A stretch of DNA of 64,000 nucleotides, from assembly GCF_902806685.2 (NCBI RefSeq), contig NC_048554.1, positions 6,076,001 to 6,140,000 on the forward strand. Direction: 5' to 3'. The notes beneath the pieces are model-generated. The model had not been told where the DNA came from. It worked only from the letters and a program-made list of their open reading frames with translations, and ran no database searches. Made by a program: the position numbers and the translations under genes. The stretch is from Maniola hyperantus (lineage: Eukaryota; Arthropoda; Insecta; Lepidoptera; Nymphalidae). Of this stretch, positions 42,676 through 54,100 are shown piece by piece (position 1 is the stretch's first letter; each line of letters starts with the position of its first letter).

Positions 42676-42846
42676 CCCATATTAGTATAAATGCGAAAGT
42701 TTGTTTGATTGTTGGTTTGTCCTTCAATCACGTCGCAACGGATAGACGTGATTGTTTGCATGGGTAGGTATAGTAGAAATCAGACTTTCCACGGAATATA
42801 CAAAAACCTAAATCCACGTGGATGAAATCGTGAGCATCATCTTGTT
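42676..42846 (+). mobile_element. Helitron-like element H1, internally deleted
   Basis: 'gtataaatgcgaaagtttgt', 'aatcacgtcgcaacggatag', then directly 'aaatcagactttccacgg' and a worn hairpin. The 'gagagtgacataggct' block is missing. Confidence 0.75.
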
Positions 42847-42924
42847 AAACTATTTTATTTATCGTTCAATGTGGCACATAAAATTTAAAAAAAAGTTTTT
42901 GTTTCATATTCAGTTATCCACACT

Positions 42925-42977
42925 TACACTTGACTTTTATCTAAACGGTAGGTACAATAATTTAGATAAAAAGTCAA
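42925..42977. repeat. Palindrome, about 18-nt arms
   Basis: ACTTGACTTTTATCTAAA pairs with TTTAGATAAAAAGTCAAGT around a 15-nt loop, with one extra base. Confidence 0.8.
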
Positions 42978-43089
42978 GTTCAAGATTTCCTAGTTATGAA
43001 ATTATTTTATAAGTAATTATAGGACTACAGGTACATAATAAGAACGTAAACAGGCTATACTTCTTGCATTGCTAATTGTTTTATCAGTA

Positions 43090-43520
43090 AAAAACCTGCC
43101 AAGTACGAGTCAGACTCGATCGAGGGTTCTGTGCTACAGTCGTATTTTTCGTCATTTCGCACGATAAATCATAAACTATAATGCATAAAATTAAATAAAA
43201 ATCTGTTTTAGAATGTACAGGTTCATATTATGATACGCCACTTGGTAGGTATATATCTAGCTTACTTTAAAAGTTGCAAATACTAATTATTTATTTTTAT
43301 ATTTTATATTTTTATTCATGAACACATTTTTTTTGTGATTCAACCACAAATTCACGGTTTTAGAATTTTTGCCCTTACGTGTGCTACTTACCTGCCAAAT
43401 TTCATGATTCTAGGTCAACGGGAAGTACCCTATACCCTGTTTCTTGACAGACAGACAGACAGACAGACAACAAAGCGATCCTAGTGTTCCGTTTTTCCTT
43501 TTGAGGTACGGAACCCTAAA
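43090..43520 (+). mobile_element. G repeat, near full length
   Basis: Starts AACCTGCCAAGTACGAGTCA, passes 'tacagtcgtatttttcgtca', 'atgattctaggtcaacggga' and a (CAGA)n array, and ends TTTTGAGGTACGGAACCCT. It lacks the palindrome found at 35819, so it shows the normal form. Confidence 0.85.
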
Positions 43521-43751
43521 AATAACAGCCTCAACTTAAGTAGAACATTACCGATTTTCCGTAAACAACATCCTCTGACCCTGATTCCGTAATCCATACA
43601 CACATTTAGCCCACGAACTACATAATGGCGAAGATGTCCGTAACCAATCCTACGAAACAAACACTGCCATGCATCGTCACGATTCTCCGTGTATAATGCA
43701 AGAATGGGTACAAGCGAGAATTTGTACTGGATAAATAGGACTGGCAGTAAT

Positions 43752-44226
43752 GGTTCGGTTACACAGGCCGAGCTAGCGTGCGAGTTGGCTTGCAAGTAAA
43801 GCTTTTTGAAGTGAAAACTTTTTAGGCACGTTGAGCGATTTTGGGTATGAGTAAAAAATTCAAAATCGTCGACAGATGTAGAACTAAACTCTAACGTTCA
43901 TGGTTTTAATTTACAAATGATGAAATTTTAATTTTGGATACTTACTACAATTAATTTGAAACTCCCAAAAACCATTTATAATTTTTAGTGTTTCTGCCTG
44001 TCCAAAATTTTTGATATGTATTTAAAATAACTTATCTCCTCTATATAATTCGAATTTAATTGCTTGCTCAGATAGAGCTCGGCTATGTCAAGACAGCTTA
44101 GCTCAGTCGTCTATAATAAAAGTGTCGGTCAAGATGTGTCGAGCTACTGACATGCGAGTTGACGAAGAAAGTAACTATTCATTGTTAGCCTAGCATAGCA
44201 GCTCACATTGTGCAAGTGTAAACACG
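43752..44226. mobile_element. Possible MITE
   Basis: GGTTACACAGGCCGAGCT at the left resembles the complement of AGCTCACATTGTGCAAGTGTAA at the right. 'gagctcggctatgtcaagac' and 'gtcggtcaagatgtgtcgag' inside are further partial inversions. Confidence 0.35.
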
Positions 44227-44328
44227 TCATAACAAATATCAGTACTGAGTAGGTAACTGGACTTTTGAATTGATTCACCACGTGTGCTTTTTATGAACAT
44301 TAACTATTCAGGCTTTTTAATCTTAGGC

Positions 44329-44573
44329 TCTTTAAAGGAAAAGGTGACTGACTGACTGACTGACTGAATGACTGACTGACTGACTGACTGACTGATCTAT
44401 CAACGCACAGCTCAAACTACTGGACGGATCGGGCTGAAATTTGGCATGCAGATAGCTATTATGACGTAGGCATCCGCTAAGAAAGGATTTTTGAAAATTC
44501 AACTCCTAAGGGGGTGAAATAGGGTTTTGAAATTTTGTAGTCCACGCGGACGAAGTCGCGAGCATAAGCTAGT
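44329..44573 (+). mobile_element. Helitron-like element H3, full length
   Basis: 'ctttaaaggaaaaggtgact', a long GACT array (44345-44395), the H3 body and a perfect hairpin end with AAGCTAGT. Confidence 0.92.
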
Positions 44574-45620
44574 TGAAATATAAACTATTCAGGCATCACG
44601 GCCTGATGTGTTTGAATGAAATAAGTTATTCAGGATATTTTTATTATTTATCTCATTTCATTTATAGTTAGTGTTTGCTCACGAGTTTCTCTACCTATTA
44701 CTTGGTTTAAAAAATAAACGGTGGGGTTACGGAATATGTTAATTAGTAATTAACAAAGAAGCTTAATTTTTTTTAATGAAATCACAGAATACACTTAAAT
44801 TTACTTTATAATTTTCAGTAATTTTACAGTTGAACGTTAGGTAGTAAGTACCTACAGGAGATAGAACTCAAATCAAGCTATAATATTGTGTTGAGTAGAA
44901 GCAGGCATTTGCTGTAAATGCTATAATCTTATAAACTACATAAAATATCTGTTTCGTACAACACACGGCACGCACTGTTCCGCTACTAAACATGCAGCAA
45001 CAAAGCAAGCAAATTGCACCACCTGCACCACAATGAAACACCCCACGGACCCTTTAAAAAATTACTTTATAAAAAACACACTTTACGCATGTTTAACTCG
45101 ACACTGGAGCAGGCTCTGGAGATATAAAAACATCACTCCCCATTATTCACGTTCATGCTTCACGGTTCTTAATTTTTAGAACCAAGGAGTTTAATATCAT
45201 GTTAAATTATTGTAATAGGTAAGTATATAAAATTTTGGAAGAAATGTAGCCTATAAAAATTCGAAAGTACCTATAAACTTTTAAAAGAAGTAGATAACTT
45301 CTAAGCGATTCAAGTAAAGAGATTTCTTCTGCCTTCCCTAAATTCGAAATTAATGACCAGAAGTTTGTACCGTTCCGAACAGTACATTCAAAGTTTAACT
45401 TTAAACAAAGCAAAAGGACTTAGGGCCCTTTGTGCTTATCACAGTGTTCAAGGGTATTACAAGTTTAGACATTTCGATCGTTTCGTTTCGCCCAAAATTT
45501 CGGAATCGGTAAATGGTCGTGGATTACTTAACTGAAGCAGGCTTTAGTATTAATTCATTGGACTCTTTGTGTATGAAATACTTTGATATTTATTGAGGCT
45601 ATAAAGTTGGTAAAGCTTCA
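44574..45620. other. Gene-free stretch
   Basis: No gene or recognised repeat. A (CATT)n run of about five units lies at 45619-45638. Confidence 0.5.
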
Positions 45621-45650
45621 TTCATTCATTCATTCATTGCTTTGCTATGT

Positions 45651-45811
45651 ATAGTACGCGACAGGTTGAAATGGCAATCGGGGAGGGAACGCCCCACACA
45701 TCCCCTACGCTAAGCGGTGCGGGTGAGCGCGGGTGACGTGCGAGTGTGCGGGGCGTCTCCCGTCTCATACCACGATTGACATCTGAATTCTGAACCTATC
45801 GCGGACTATAC
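45651..45811. mobile_element. Family P MITE
   Basis: TATAGTACGCGACAGGTTGA at the left; the right end ACCTATCGCGGACTATA has a small insertion before it (CTGAATTCTGA). Confidence 0.8.
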
Positions 45812-46590
45812 GATTGGTTGGTACTTCAAGGTTTTTCTGAGCACCTAAGTGCTTGTTCATCTTGAAATCACTGGCGCAGGCGGCTGCGTACAATTCATAG
45901 ACATGCGCATGAGTTATACGTAAAAATTCACACATACCTACATATTATTATGATTTACATACGATTGACATTTGGCCACACATCTACAATTGACATTTGA
46001 CAGTGACGTCATTTGACGTGAACACGCTGAGGCATGGGGCAACGGGCTCCTCGCCATAGCCACGTGTGGTCACCAAACCAAACCAAACTGAAACCAAACG
46101 TCGCTGCTGGCTTTGAACTTGCAGTATCGTGTGACCACAAAATAACCTTTTTTAGGGTTCTGTACCACAAAAGGAAAAGGAACCCTTATAGGATCACTTC
46201 GTGGTCTGTGTCTGTCTGTATTGAAGGGTATAGGTTTGAATAATTGGGTATGTTTGTATTGTATAGGTACGTATGAAAAGTGCAATCCTCAGCTTGTCAC
46301 AGGTCGTTAAGGTTTTAGGCATAAGTAACTTGATTTTACAGAAACTGGCAGCCAATTAGTAACAAATATACCAAAATGTTTATTAATGAATAGGCAATTC
46401 GAATCGTTTTTTCGTTCATAAAACTGTTTTTCTATACACGATAATGTTCCATTACGTAAAATCTCGTTAGTGAGTTACGCAAGAGTGGCAGTTAACTTTA
46501 TCGCTTACCAATTAGCTTCATTTATACCTAATGGTTTAAAACAATGTTACATGTATGTACTGTTAATATAATAATTAAGTACCAAATACC
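45812..46590. other. No gene; G-repeat end at 46150-46222
   Basis: 'tttagggttctgtaccacaa' and 'aacccttataggatcacttc' at 46150-46222 are one end of a G repeat. The 69-71-codon frames over this region are not recognised. Confidence 0.5.
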
Positions 46591-46785
46591 AGACGTCCAC
46601 AGCTGGACATAGGTCTCTTATAGGGACTTCCACACGCCACGGTCTTGCGCCGCTTGAGTCCAGCGGCTCCCTGCGACTCCTCTGATGCCGTCCGTCCAGA
46701 TAGACGTTGGGGTCCCAAGGTGCTGGAATGGCGATCTCAGACCAGAAGGCGCAGCGTTAAAAGACCCCCCCACTAGGAGGACGGC
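46591..46785. pseudogene. RTE-like LINE tail, internally inverted
   Basis: 46591-46698 is the minus-strand version of the LINE tail (complement of 'gacatgagacgagtcgcagg' to 'ccagcagtggacgtct'). 46699-46785 is the plus-strand version ('gatagacgttggggtcccaa' to 'ccactagg'). The two pieces meet head to head, as 5' inversion in target-primed reverse transcription can produce. Confidence 0.7.
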
Positions 46786-46832
46786 CTATAGTATAGTCAG
46801 TGCAAAATAAGAACTCACTCGTCATTTTCATT

Positions 46833-47055
46833 ACTAGTTGACGCCCGCGACTTCGTCCGCGTGGAATTAGGTTTTTAAAATTCTGTGGGAACTCTTTGAT
46901 TTTCGGGATAAATAGTAGCCAGTAGCCTATATCACTCTCCAGTCTTTATCTATACCCATGCAAAAAATCACGTCAATCCGTTGCACCGCGGTCGCGACGT
47001 AATAGACGGACAAACCAACAAACAAACACACTTTCGCATTTATAATAAGGGTACT
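46833..47055 (-). mobile_element. Helitron-like element H1, full length
   Basis: ACTAGTTGACGCCCGCGACT hairpin end, all H1 blocks and 'cgcatttataataagggtac'. Confidence 0.9.
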
Positions 47056-47362
47056 GATACATGTAGCTCTAACCCTGTAACAGTTCACTGCATGGAAACT
47101 TTTTCCCAGTATTGCTGTTGTAAAACTATGGCGAACCGTAAACAATAATTCACTAATGTTTTTACTGTAATCATTGTAGCTTACAGAAACGCTTTCCAAT
47201 GTGAAATCTAATGGCTTTTTCTCGGTTTCTCCCATCTTAGTCATGCAAAGCAAAACTCATTAAATAATTCTGACGTTAATCTTGCTTGTAAATAGCGTGA
47301 GAGTGCTGTTTTTGTTTACATACCATACTATGTGATGCCGACGATTTTGTCCACAATATTAT

Positions 47363-47525
47363 GTATAATGCGTAAAAACTGTGCTCTCACGCGCCATTTT
47401 AACTTTATGTGTCAAATGTCATGTCAAAAGTACGATATTAGCCCTTATTTTAAAGGTGAACCGTACTTTTGACATGACATTTGACACAAAGTTAAAATGG
47501 CGTGTGCCAACTTTTTTGTACGGAC
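47363..47525. mobile_element. Palindromic MITE-like element
   Basis: 47392-47433 pairs with 47463-47502 over 40 bp with one 2-nt gap (CGCCATTTTAACTTT...). Pairing continues weakly outward to AAAAACTGTGCTC / AACTTTTTTGTAC-type ends. A further inverted match to the left arm (GCGTGAGAGTGCTGTTTTT) lies at 47296-47314. Confidence 0.75.
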
Positions 47526-48828
47526 TATACCTACTTAAACTTATCAATACGACCTTTTACACTCATAGATCTATAAGTCTATAATTCAGGCTCTTCCAAA
47601 AGCTCGATTTTAATGAGTAGGTTAGTATAATCATTAATTTCGTCATACAAAAATGCACCTTTCCGTCTTGCCCTTTGGATTGCTAGATTTTCTAAATTCT
47701 TGGTGGTAGACTTCGAACGCAGCTAGTTATCAGTTACCTACCTATATGACTTTTCCGGCAAAGACCTGGATTTACCATATATACAGCTATGTGATTCTCT
47801 AAAGAACGGTTCAACGTTGCCAACATCGATGCGGTCTGCGAGGTAACATCGTACAGATCGACCAGGCCAGCAATGGTTGTAAATTTGTGATTCTGTAGTG
47901 GCTTTAAGCTCGTCGGCGATCTTATGGTTGAGACGGGCTCTACGATGTTATCTCGGATGAGCCAGTGATGTCATCCTATTTTTATTTTCATACCGATAAA
48001 AAGTTACGATTACGAAATATGGCATTTATAGTGGGTTTAAAATTCATTTATGATTACCTTTGCTATTTTTATACAAAGTTAAAGCAATAAATGCAAAATA
48101 CTATGAGAAATTATCATTATTTAAAAAAATCTTGGACATAGGCAGGAGACCTTTGCCTTTGTTTTGCATCATTAAAAAAAAAGTTGCTTCCCGCCGTGCA
48201 AGATGTCAGTCAGCACAAAATTAAAAATGGTATTGGTAAATTAATGATCACCTACACCCTTGAAAAACGATTACTCGACAAAAAACTCTAGTCTTAAAAC
48301 AAACTGCACGTAATAAATCAAGTGGTTAGTGGAGCACTTATAATTCCTTTACTGCCATGGTGACTTCATAGGTCGTCACAACAACTCAACAAATAGTGCG
48401 TGAACTTCGTCTTTGTACGTCGTTTTATCGTGTTTTGTTTTAAAATACAAGTGAGTATTCAATTAAACTTAATTTACTCCGATATCAGTGGTTTTAAACT
48501 TGTGTCAGACTGCCTATCAAACTGTTCTTTCGGTGCTGACCAACGATTTAATTATAAATTTCAGTGCCTCGCAATATTGCCCCATCCACTGCTCAACTTG
48601 AAAAATTGTTCAAATTTATGGAGTAAAAACCATGGTTAGCAACTGGGCACGCTCGCACTGCCCTTGCTAGAGACCGTAGTCACCAAGCATCACCAAGAAG
48701 TTGGACAATATTGGATGAATACAAATGGCTGCATCAAAACTTGGCAACAATAGCAAAAGGTATGTAAATATTATTTTCAAAGACACAATCTACTTTCTAA
48801 GCAGAGTATAAATGTTAGTATCTACCTA
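47526..48828. other. Gene-free stretch
   Basis: No repeat recognised. A donor-like AAAAG then GTATGT lies at 48757-48767 but no acceptable coding exon precedes it. Confidence 0.4.
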
Positions 48829-49041
48829 GTGTTAAATGTTGTCATACAATACAGTACTGGAAAGATAAAAAAGATGATGCAAAGAGAAAATGCAGTAGCA
48901 TGGTTATTGCTAGAAGAAAGAACAGGCAGTGGTATGGATGAAAATATAGCACTAGCAGATCTAAATAACCTTGAGCAAATATCTAATAATTGTTTCTCTT
49001 ATGGGTGGAGAAAGTTTTGCAACAGGATAGGAAGATTTTGA
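48829..49041 (+). CDS. Unassigned 70-codon ORF
   Basis: The product includes NAVAWLLLEERTGSGMDENI and LADLNNLEQISNNCF. It is more hydrophilic and less biased than other ORFs here. I recognise no domain. It could belong to a decayed transposon; no splice partners were found. Confidence 0.2.
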   Translation: MLNVVIQYSTGKIKKMMQRENAVAWLLLEERTGSGMDENIALADLNNLEQISNNCFSYGWRKFCNRIGRF

Positions 49042-49079
49042 ATTGTCTGTTATCTATGTTATCTCTATAAATTAATATT

Positions 49080-49365
49080 TAAATCCTGTTGGAACTCTGC
49101 TTTTCTGAGATAAGAAGTTGTCTATGTCAATTTCCGGGATGCAAGCTACCTCTGTACCAAATTACAAATAAATGCATAAATGGGTTAAATAGATGGCCCT
49201 TTAAGAATCCTGTGGGAACTCTTTGATTTTCTGGGATAAAAAGTATCTAGCTTATGTCCGTCCTTGGGATGTAAGCTAATTCTACACCAAATTTCATCGA
49301 AATTGGTTTAATTTTTGGATCGTGAAAAGCTAGCAGACAGATAGACTCACTTTCGCATTTAAAGT
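49080..49365 (-). mobile_element. Two partial Helitron-like H2 copies in tandem
   Basis: 49080-49175 ('tttccgggatgcaagctacc') and 49200-49365 ('tccttgggatgtaagctaat', then 'gtgaaaagctagcagacaga') are both H2 interiors in the same orientation. The CTAGT ends are missing from both. Confidence 0.65.
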
Positions 49366-49549
49366 TTAAGTAGGTATTAGGTATCGCTAGTATAGGTACG
49401 TAATTAATATGGAAAATTATTTAAAATAATAATATAAAGTACTATTTTTTTTCTTATTTCAGAATGATATATAAATGATAAAAGTTTACCACACTTGGAG
49501 AGTTATTTCGGGCCTGCGGTGTGTATAATATTATTATATATTATATCCG

Positions 49550-49777
49550 TACCATTATATAAATGCGAAAGTGTGTTTGTTTGTTGGTTTGTTAGTTTGT
49601 TGGTTTGTCCTTCAATCACGTCGCAACGGTGCAACGGATTGACGTGATTTTTTGCATGGGTATAGATAAAGACTTGGAGAGTGACATAGGCTCTTTTTAT
49701 CCCGGAAAATCAAAGAGTTCCCGTGGGATTCTGAAAAACGTAAATCCACGCGGACGAAGTCGCGGGCATCAGCTAGT
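49550..49777 (+). mobile_element. Helitron-like element H1, full length
   Basis: 'tatataaatgcgaaagtgtg', a long TTTG/TTGG zone, all H1 blocks and GCGGACGAAGTCGCGGGCAT plus CAGCTAGT. Confidence 0.92.
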
Positions 49778-49789
49778 CTAGCTTTTATA

Positions 49790-50000
49790 CCTATGTATAA
49801 AAGAAAAAGGTAACTGACTGATCTATCAAAGCACAGCTCAAACTACTGAACGGATCGGCCTGAAATTTGGCATGCAGATAGCTATTATGACGTAGACATC
49901 CACTAAGAACGGATTTTTGAAAACTCAACCCCTAAGGGGGTGAAATATTGGTTTGAAATTTGTGTAGTCCACGCGGCCGAAGTCGCAAGCATAAGCTAGT
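49790..50000 (+). mobile_element. Helitron-like element H3, full length
   Basis: Begins 13 bp after the H1 element; 'ctgactgatctatcaaagca' and the H3 body end in GCATAAGCTAGT. Confidence 0.9.
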
Positions 50001-50102
50001 ATAAAATATACCTACGGATATTTTTTGACTAGTTAATTATTTCAACTCTTTCATAATATCTCAACTGTGGCTGTTGCAGGCGAAGAACTCACAAGGGAGA
50101 TT

Positions 50103-50426
50103 CATCATCATCATCATCATTATCAACCCATCGCCGGCTCACCACAGAGTACGTACGGGTCTCCTCTCAGAGTGAGAAGGGTTTTGGCCATAGTCTACCA
50201 CGCTGACCATGTGCGGATTGGTACACTTCACACACCTTTGACAACATTATGGGGAACTCTCAGGCATGCAGGTTTCATCACGATGTTTTCCTTCACCGTT
50301 AAAGCAAGTAATATTTTATTACTTAAAAAGCACATAACTCCGAAAAGTTAGAGGTGCGTGCCCGGAATCGAACCCCCGACCTCCGATTAGAAGGTGGACG
50401 TCCTAACCACTAGGCTATCACAGCTT
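50103..50426 (-). mobile_element. SINE-A, full length
   Basis: ATCATCATCATCATCATTAT tail, body, and the complement of the B box (GGAATCGAACCCCC) and A box (CCACTAGGCTATCA). Confidence 0.9.
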
Positions 50427-50461
50427 TTTATCAGGGAGATTATATTTAACTAATTCTCGTG

Positions 50462-50768
50462 AGCTGTGATAGACGTGTGGTTAGGATGTCCGCCTTCTAA
50501 TCGAAGGTCGGGGATTCCATCCCGGGCACGCACTTCTAACTTTTCGGAGTTTTGTGCTTTTTATCCAATATCACTTGCTTTAACGGTGAAGAAGAAGATC
50601 GTGAGGAAACCTGCATGCCTGAGAGTTCTCCATAATATTCTCAAAGGTGTGCGAGTCTACCAATTTGCACATAGCCAGCGTGGTAGATTATAGCCAAAAC
50701 CCTTATCACTCTTAGAGGAGACCCGTGCTCTGCAGTGAGCCGGCTATGGGTTGATCACGATGATCATG
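50462..50768 (+). mobile_element. SINE-A, full length
   Basis: Head GAGCTGTGATAGACGTGTGG, a B box worn to GGGGATTCCATCCC, the body and a short GATCATG tail. Its head faces the head of the previous copy across 35 bp. Confidence 0.85.
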
Positions 50769-51135
50769 AATTCTTCTCAAGCAGTGGAAGACACTAAAAT
50801 TCCTGAGCCTCTAGCAGTTGAGAAGCTTTTAAATCCTGTGGGAATTATTTCTACCAAAAGTCTATAACAAACCCCGTCTGTTTTTCTATGGTAAAAAAAA
50901 TGTAAACTAAGTTATATTGCACTTTTATTATCTTTTCCACACAAATATTAAAAACAAATGAACGAGAAATGAGAATAAAATATATTATAATTAACTATTG
51001 AAAAACACTAACACACACACGGTATAAGATATAAAATGTATATAACATTAAAATATATGTAAATAGTTAAGATTAAGATAAGGAATAAATAAAGGCTTTG
51101 AAATTGAGAATTATCTAAATCTACTCTTTTATTTA
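50769..51135. other. Gene-free stretch
   Basis: No gene. AATAAA words near 51080 may belong to the transposase relic on the other side or to nothing. Confidence 0.45.
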
Positions 51136-51560
51136 TTATTGCATCTGTCTTGCACGCCACGAGCGATTAGCAAGGAGTTCTCGGCACCTTTGTCCTTCTT
51201 CTAAGCCCTCTGCTCTGCTTTGACGAGGATTCCTTTGCAGCATGCTCATTATCCTATGTTCTTCTCGGATTATGTCATTTGGAAATGACAACGCCGGTAG
51301 TGTTGTAGTATGTTGTGTAAAACGTGCATGCAACATGCTAAATATAATGAATCTTCTGGCCACCATCCCTGGGTCATAATCGCTATGAACTAGAAGGCAT
51401 CTAAATCTTCGTTCTAAACTCCAAATAATACATACACCACTGCACGACTAGCTCTTGATGTAGGGGAGCAAATCCCTTTCTAACATTGCCACAAGTTCCT
51501 CCGTGATACTAAATATTCTTACATAATGCGTCTGTCGAGAGCAGACGAAGACCACGTATT
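51136..51560 (-). pseudogene. PIF/Harbinger-like transposase relic
   Basis: On the minus strand one frame reads FSITEELVAMLERDLLPYIK, then a TAG (51448-51450), then WSLERRFRCLLVHSDYDPGM, VARRFIIFSMLHARFT and a basic-acidic tail ending RSWRARQMQ. ERRFRCL...YDPGMVARR...MLHA has the spacing of the C-terminal part of HARBI1/PIF-Harbinger transposases. The first piece resembles their N-terminal segment. The catalytic middle, with the acidic residues, is absent, so an internal deletion has joined the ends. A frameshifted RAVVYVLFGV just upstream supports the family. Function is lost. The assignment is by motif only. Confidence 0.6.
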
Positions 51561-52400
51561 TGACAAACTTTTGCACGCCTTTTTATTTAGTATTCCTCTT
51601 GTTTAGCTTCTTCTAATAAGAAAAATGTACTTGAGCTAAGCGAGCAGCCATCTGAAGTGAAAAACGATAAATAGTTAACTCAGATATTTTTTTATCATTT
51701 AATTATACTTACTATAGAAAATAACAAAATAAAACTCACATTTTCACCTTTCTTTTAAAGTTTTTCTATGTTTACAACGAAATTTAACTCGTGCATCGAT
51801 GGTGCATCGTAGAGAAAAGCTACACCGGAGACGCTTTTCCGTTTGACACATAGAATCGAAGGCGAGGGCGTACGATGTAGTCGAAGGCGAGCAATTAGAA
51901 TAGCAAAATCCATACATAAATGTCAAAAACCCGTTTCCTACATCGATCACACTCGCTAGTGAAGCGCTAGTGTCGCAAAGGTGAGTCGAACGCGATTAAT
52001 AGAATAACAAATGTGCTACATCTAAGGAAACATCCGATGTGCGACCGATGTAAATATTATTTTACCTTAGAGAATCACACTGCAGATCACTTCGAAAAGA
52101 CTGCTTTACTACCAATTCTGTACTTCAAGGTTTGAGAATACAAACCATCTTGTATTCTCAACCCTAGAAGTACACTTACAGTAAGTATATTTTTGTAGTT
52201 GCTTAGTCAGCTAATGTTAATAAAAAAGAGGCGTGTGACGCGTACGAAATACTTGATGGAAAAAATGGATATTTTCTTTCCTCTTTGAACTGAAAACTAC
52301 TTTAGGTGCAATGGGCGATTTTGGGATGTGTAATAACTTCTAGACTGACATTCTAAATTGTTAATCAATTTGAAAAATCTAAAAAAAACTGTTTTTCCAT
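51561..52400. other. No gene; possible MITE remnants
   Basis: 'accttagagaatcacactg' at 52062-52080 resembles the complement of 'gtgattctctaaagaac' at 47790, and 'cgatggtgcatcgtagag' and 'gatgtgcgaccgatg' words lie between. These may be ends of one MITE family, but I could not delimit it. Confidence 0.35.
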
Positions 52401-52401
52401 A

Positions 52402-52546
52402 GGCGATCACGCACTCATCCGATCCGAATCCGTGAAAATACGGATATAAAAAAATATCTACGTCATTTGTCGTAAGCTACCATACAAAACAAACAGGAAA
52501 CGGAACGTATTTTCACGGACTCGGGTCGGATGAGTGCGTAATCGCC
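52402..52546. mobile_element. MITE with GCACTCATCCG inverted ends
   Basis: 52402-52441 (GGCGATCACGCACTCATCCG...) pairs with 52507-52546 over 40 bp with few mismatches. A second family member is at 56151-56279. Confidence 0.85.
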
Positions 52547-53208
52547 GTTAGTAATAAGAATGTTTGGTGGCTTACCCATTCACTATCTTTTTTCTTTCCA
52601 GTAACTTCTTTTAAGAAATTTCCCACACCCTGCCCCTAGCATGCAAGTTTCCATGCATTTTATCTAAACAAATGCATCTATCAAAACACGTAACATGTGC
52701 ATGTAGCGTTCCGGTTTCGCAATTTTGTCCCATATTATTTATGTTAAGTTTACGGCGTGTTGAAATTAGGCCTCCGTGAGATTATGGTGCTTGTGTGAGT
52801 GTTTAGTTTATTTATGATGGGAACCCATTGAAATATTGTTAGTACCTACCTACTTCAAAGTTAAGATTTTAACTAGGAATGTATGTTCTCTATAAACTCT
52901 TTAGTAGTTAATCTCCCGTACCAGAGTGAACTAGAGTGAGGGAATTCTCGGTTTGATCCTGAATCGACGATATGACAAAATATGTTAGGCTATTTTGACT
53001 TTAAATCACAGAAAAATATGACTACATTATTATTTAAATAAGCAAGTGTGTTTGTTTATTGGCTTATTTTCATGGCTTAGTTTATGTTTATATTTAGCCC
53101 TAATCGAAAAGGTTCTATGAGTTATGCAATGAAAATAAAGGAATCTTATTGGCGGGTTTCATACACATCCTCTCTAAGCTCTAATTTGTAGGGTTGAAAC
53201 TTGAAAAC
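52547..53208. other. Gene-free stretch
   Basis: No gene or recognised repeat. Confidence 0.5.
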
Positions 53209-53560
53209 TGTATCGACACTAATATTATAAAGAGGAAAACTTTGTGTTTTTTTGTCAGTGGAAATATTGAACTGATTTTGAAAATTCTGTCACTAGTACA
53301 AGCTACATTATTTCTGAGTAACATATTATGCTATACCTATTTTATATATAAGTTTATATATATAGGTAGCTATAAGTTTAGGTTAATATAATATTACTTA
53401 TTAGCCCCTCTCATACGCTAGATTGTAATGTAATAGTAAAGTATTTGTTGTCAGTACTTTACGATACAATATTTTTTATTAAAAAAAAATATTGTCAAAA
53501 AATTAGAGATCCCTTCGAAAATTGTAACAAGCTACCCGTGCAAAGACGGGTCGCTAGTAA
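53209..53560 (+). mobile_element. Helitron-like element H4 with an insertion
   Basis: 'actaatattataaagaggaa', 'ttgaactgattttgaaaatt' and 'caagctacattatttctgag' are the first half. 'gagatcccttcgaaaatt' and 'ccgtgcaaagacgggtcgct' with AGT are the end. The DNA between (about 53395-53500) is AT-rich with short inverted repeats and may be a separate insertion. Confidence 0.65.
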
Positions 53561-53815
53561 TATATATAAGTATATGTGGTTTTTCACCAACGAGCACACA
53601 GAATTTACATTCAATTCATGAACAAGTTTTCTGTTATGTAATAAAATTAATAATATTTAAAAGTTCTAATAATATTGTTTTTGTTTCAGGTGAGTCCATT
53701 ATTATATTCGACGCAGATTATATAAGTTATGTAAGTTTCTATTTAATAAGTTACATTTTGTATTGTAGACACAACTTGTTACGGAGTTTTTTGTTGGCTG
53801 CTAAGAATTCGCATT

Positions 53816-54100
53816 TTTAGGGTTCCGTATCCCAAGGGTGCCAACGATACTCTATAACTAAGCCTGCGCTGTCCTTCCGTCCGTCCGTCTGTCTGTCAGC
53901 TGTATCTCGTAAACCGTAATAGGTAGAGAGTTGAAATTTTTACAGAATATATATTTCTATTGCCGCTATATTTATTAGCAACAAATAATAAAATTCAAAT
54001 TGGCTGCCATGAAAATGTAAAAATATGAATAACTGTTGTTTCTTGTACGATGGTACGGAACCTTTCCTGTGCGAGTCCGACTCGCTCTTGACCGGTTTTT
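53816..54100 (-). mobile_element. G2 repeat
   Basis: 'tagggttccgtatcccaagg', a GTCCGTC/GTCTGTC zone, 'cgtaaaccgtaataggtaga', 'acgatggtacggaacctttc' and 'cgagtccgactcgctcttga'. Confidence 0.75.

Noticed and set aside
44345..44395. Regular short repeats as a CRISPR array
   Set aside because: They are (GACT)n microsatellite units with no spacers; the DNA is eukaryotic.
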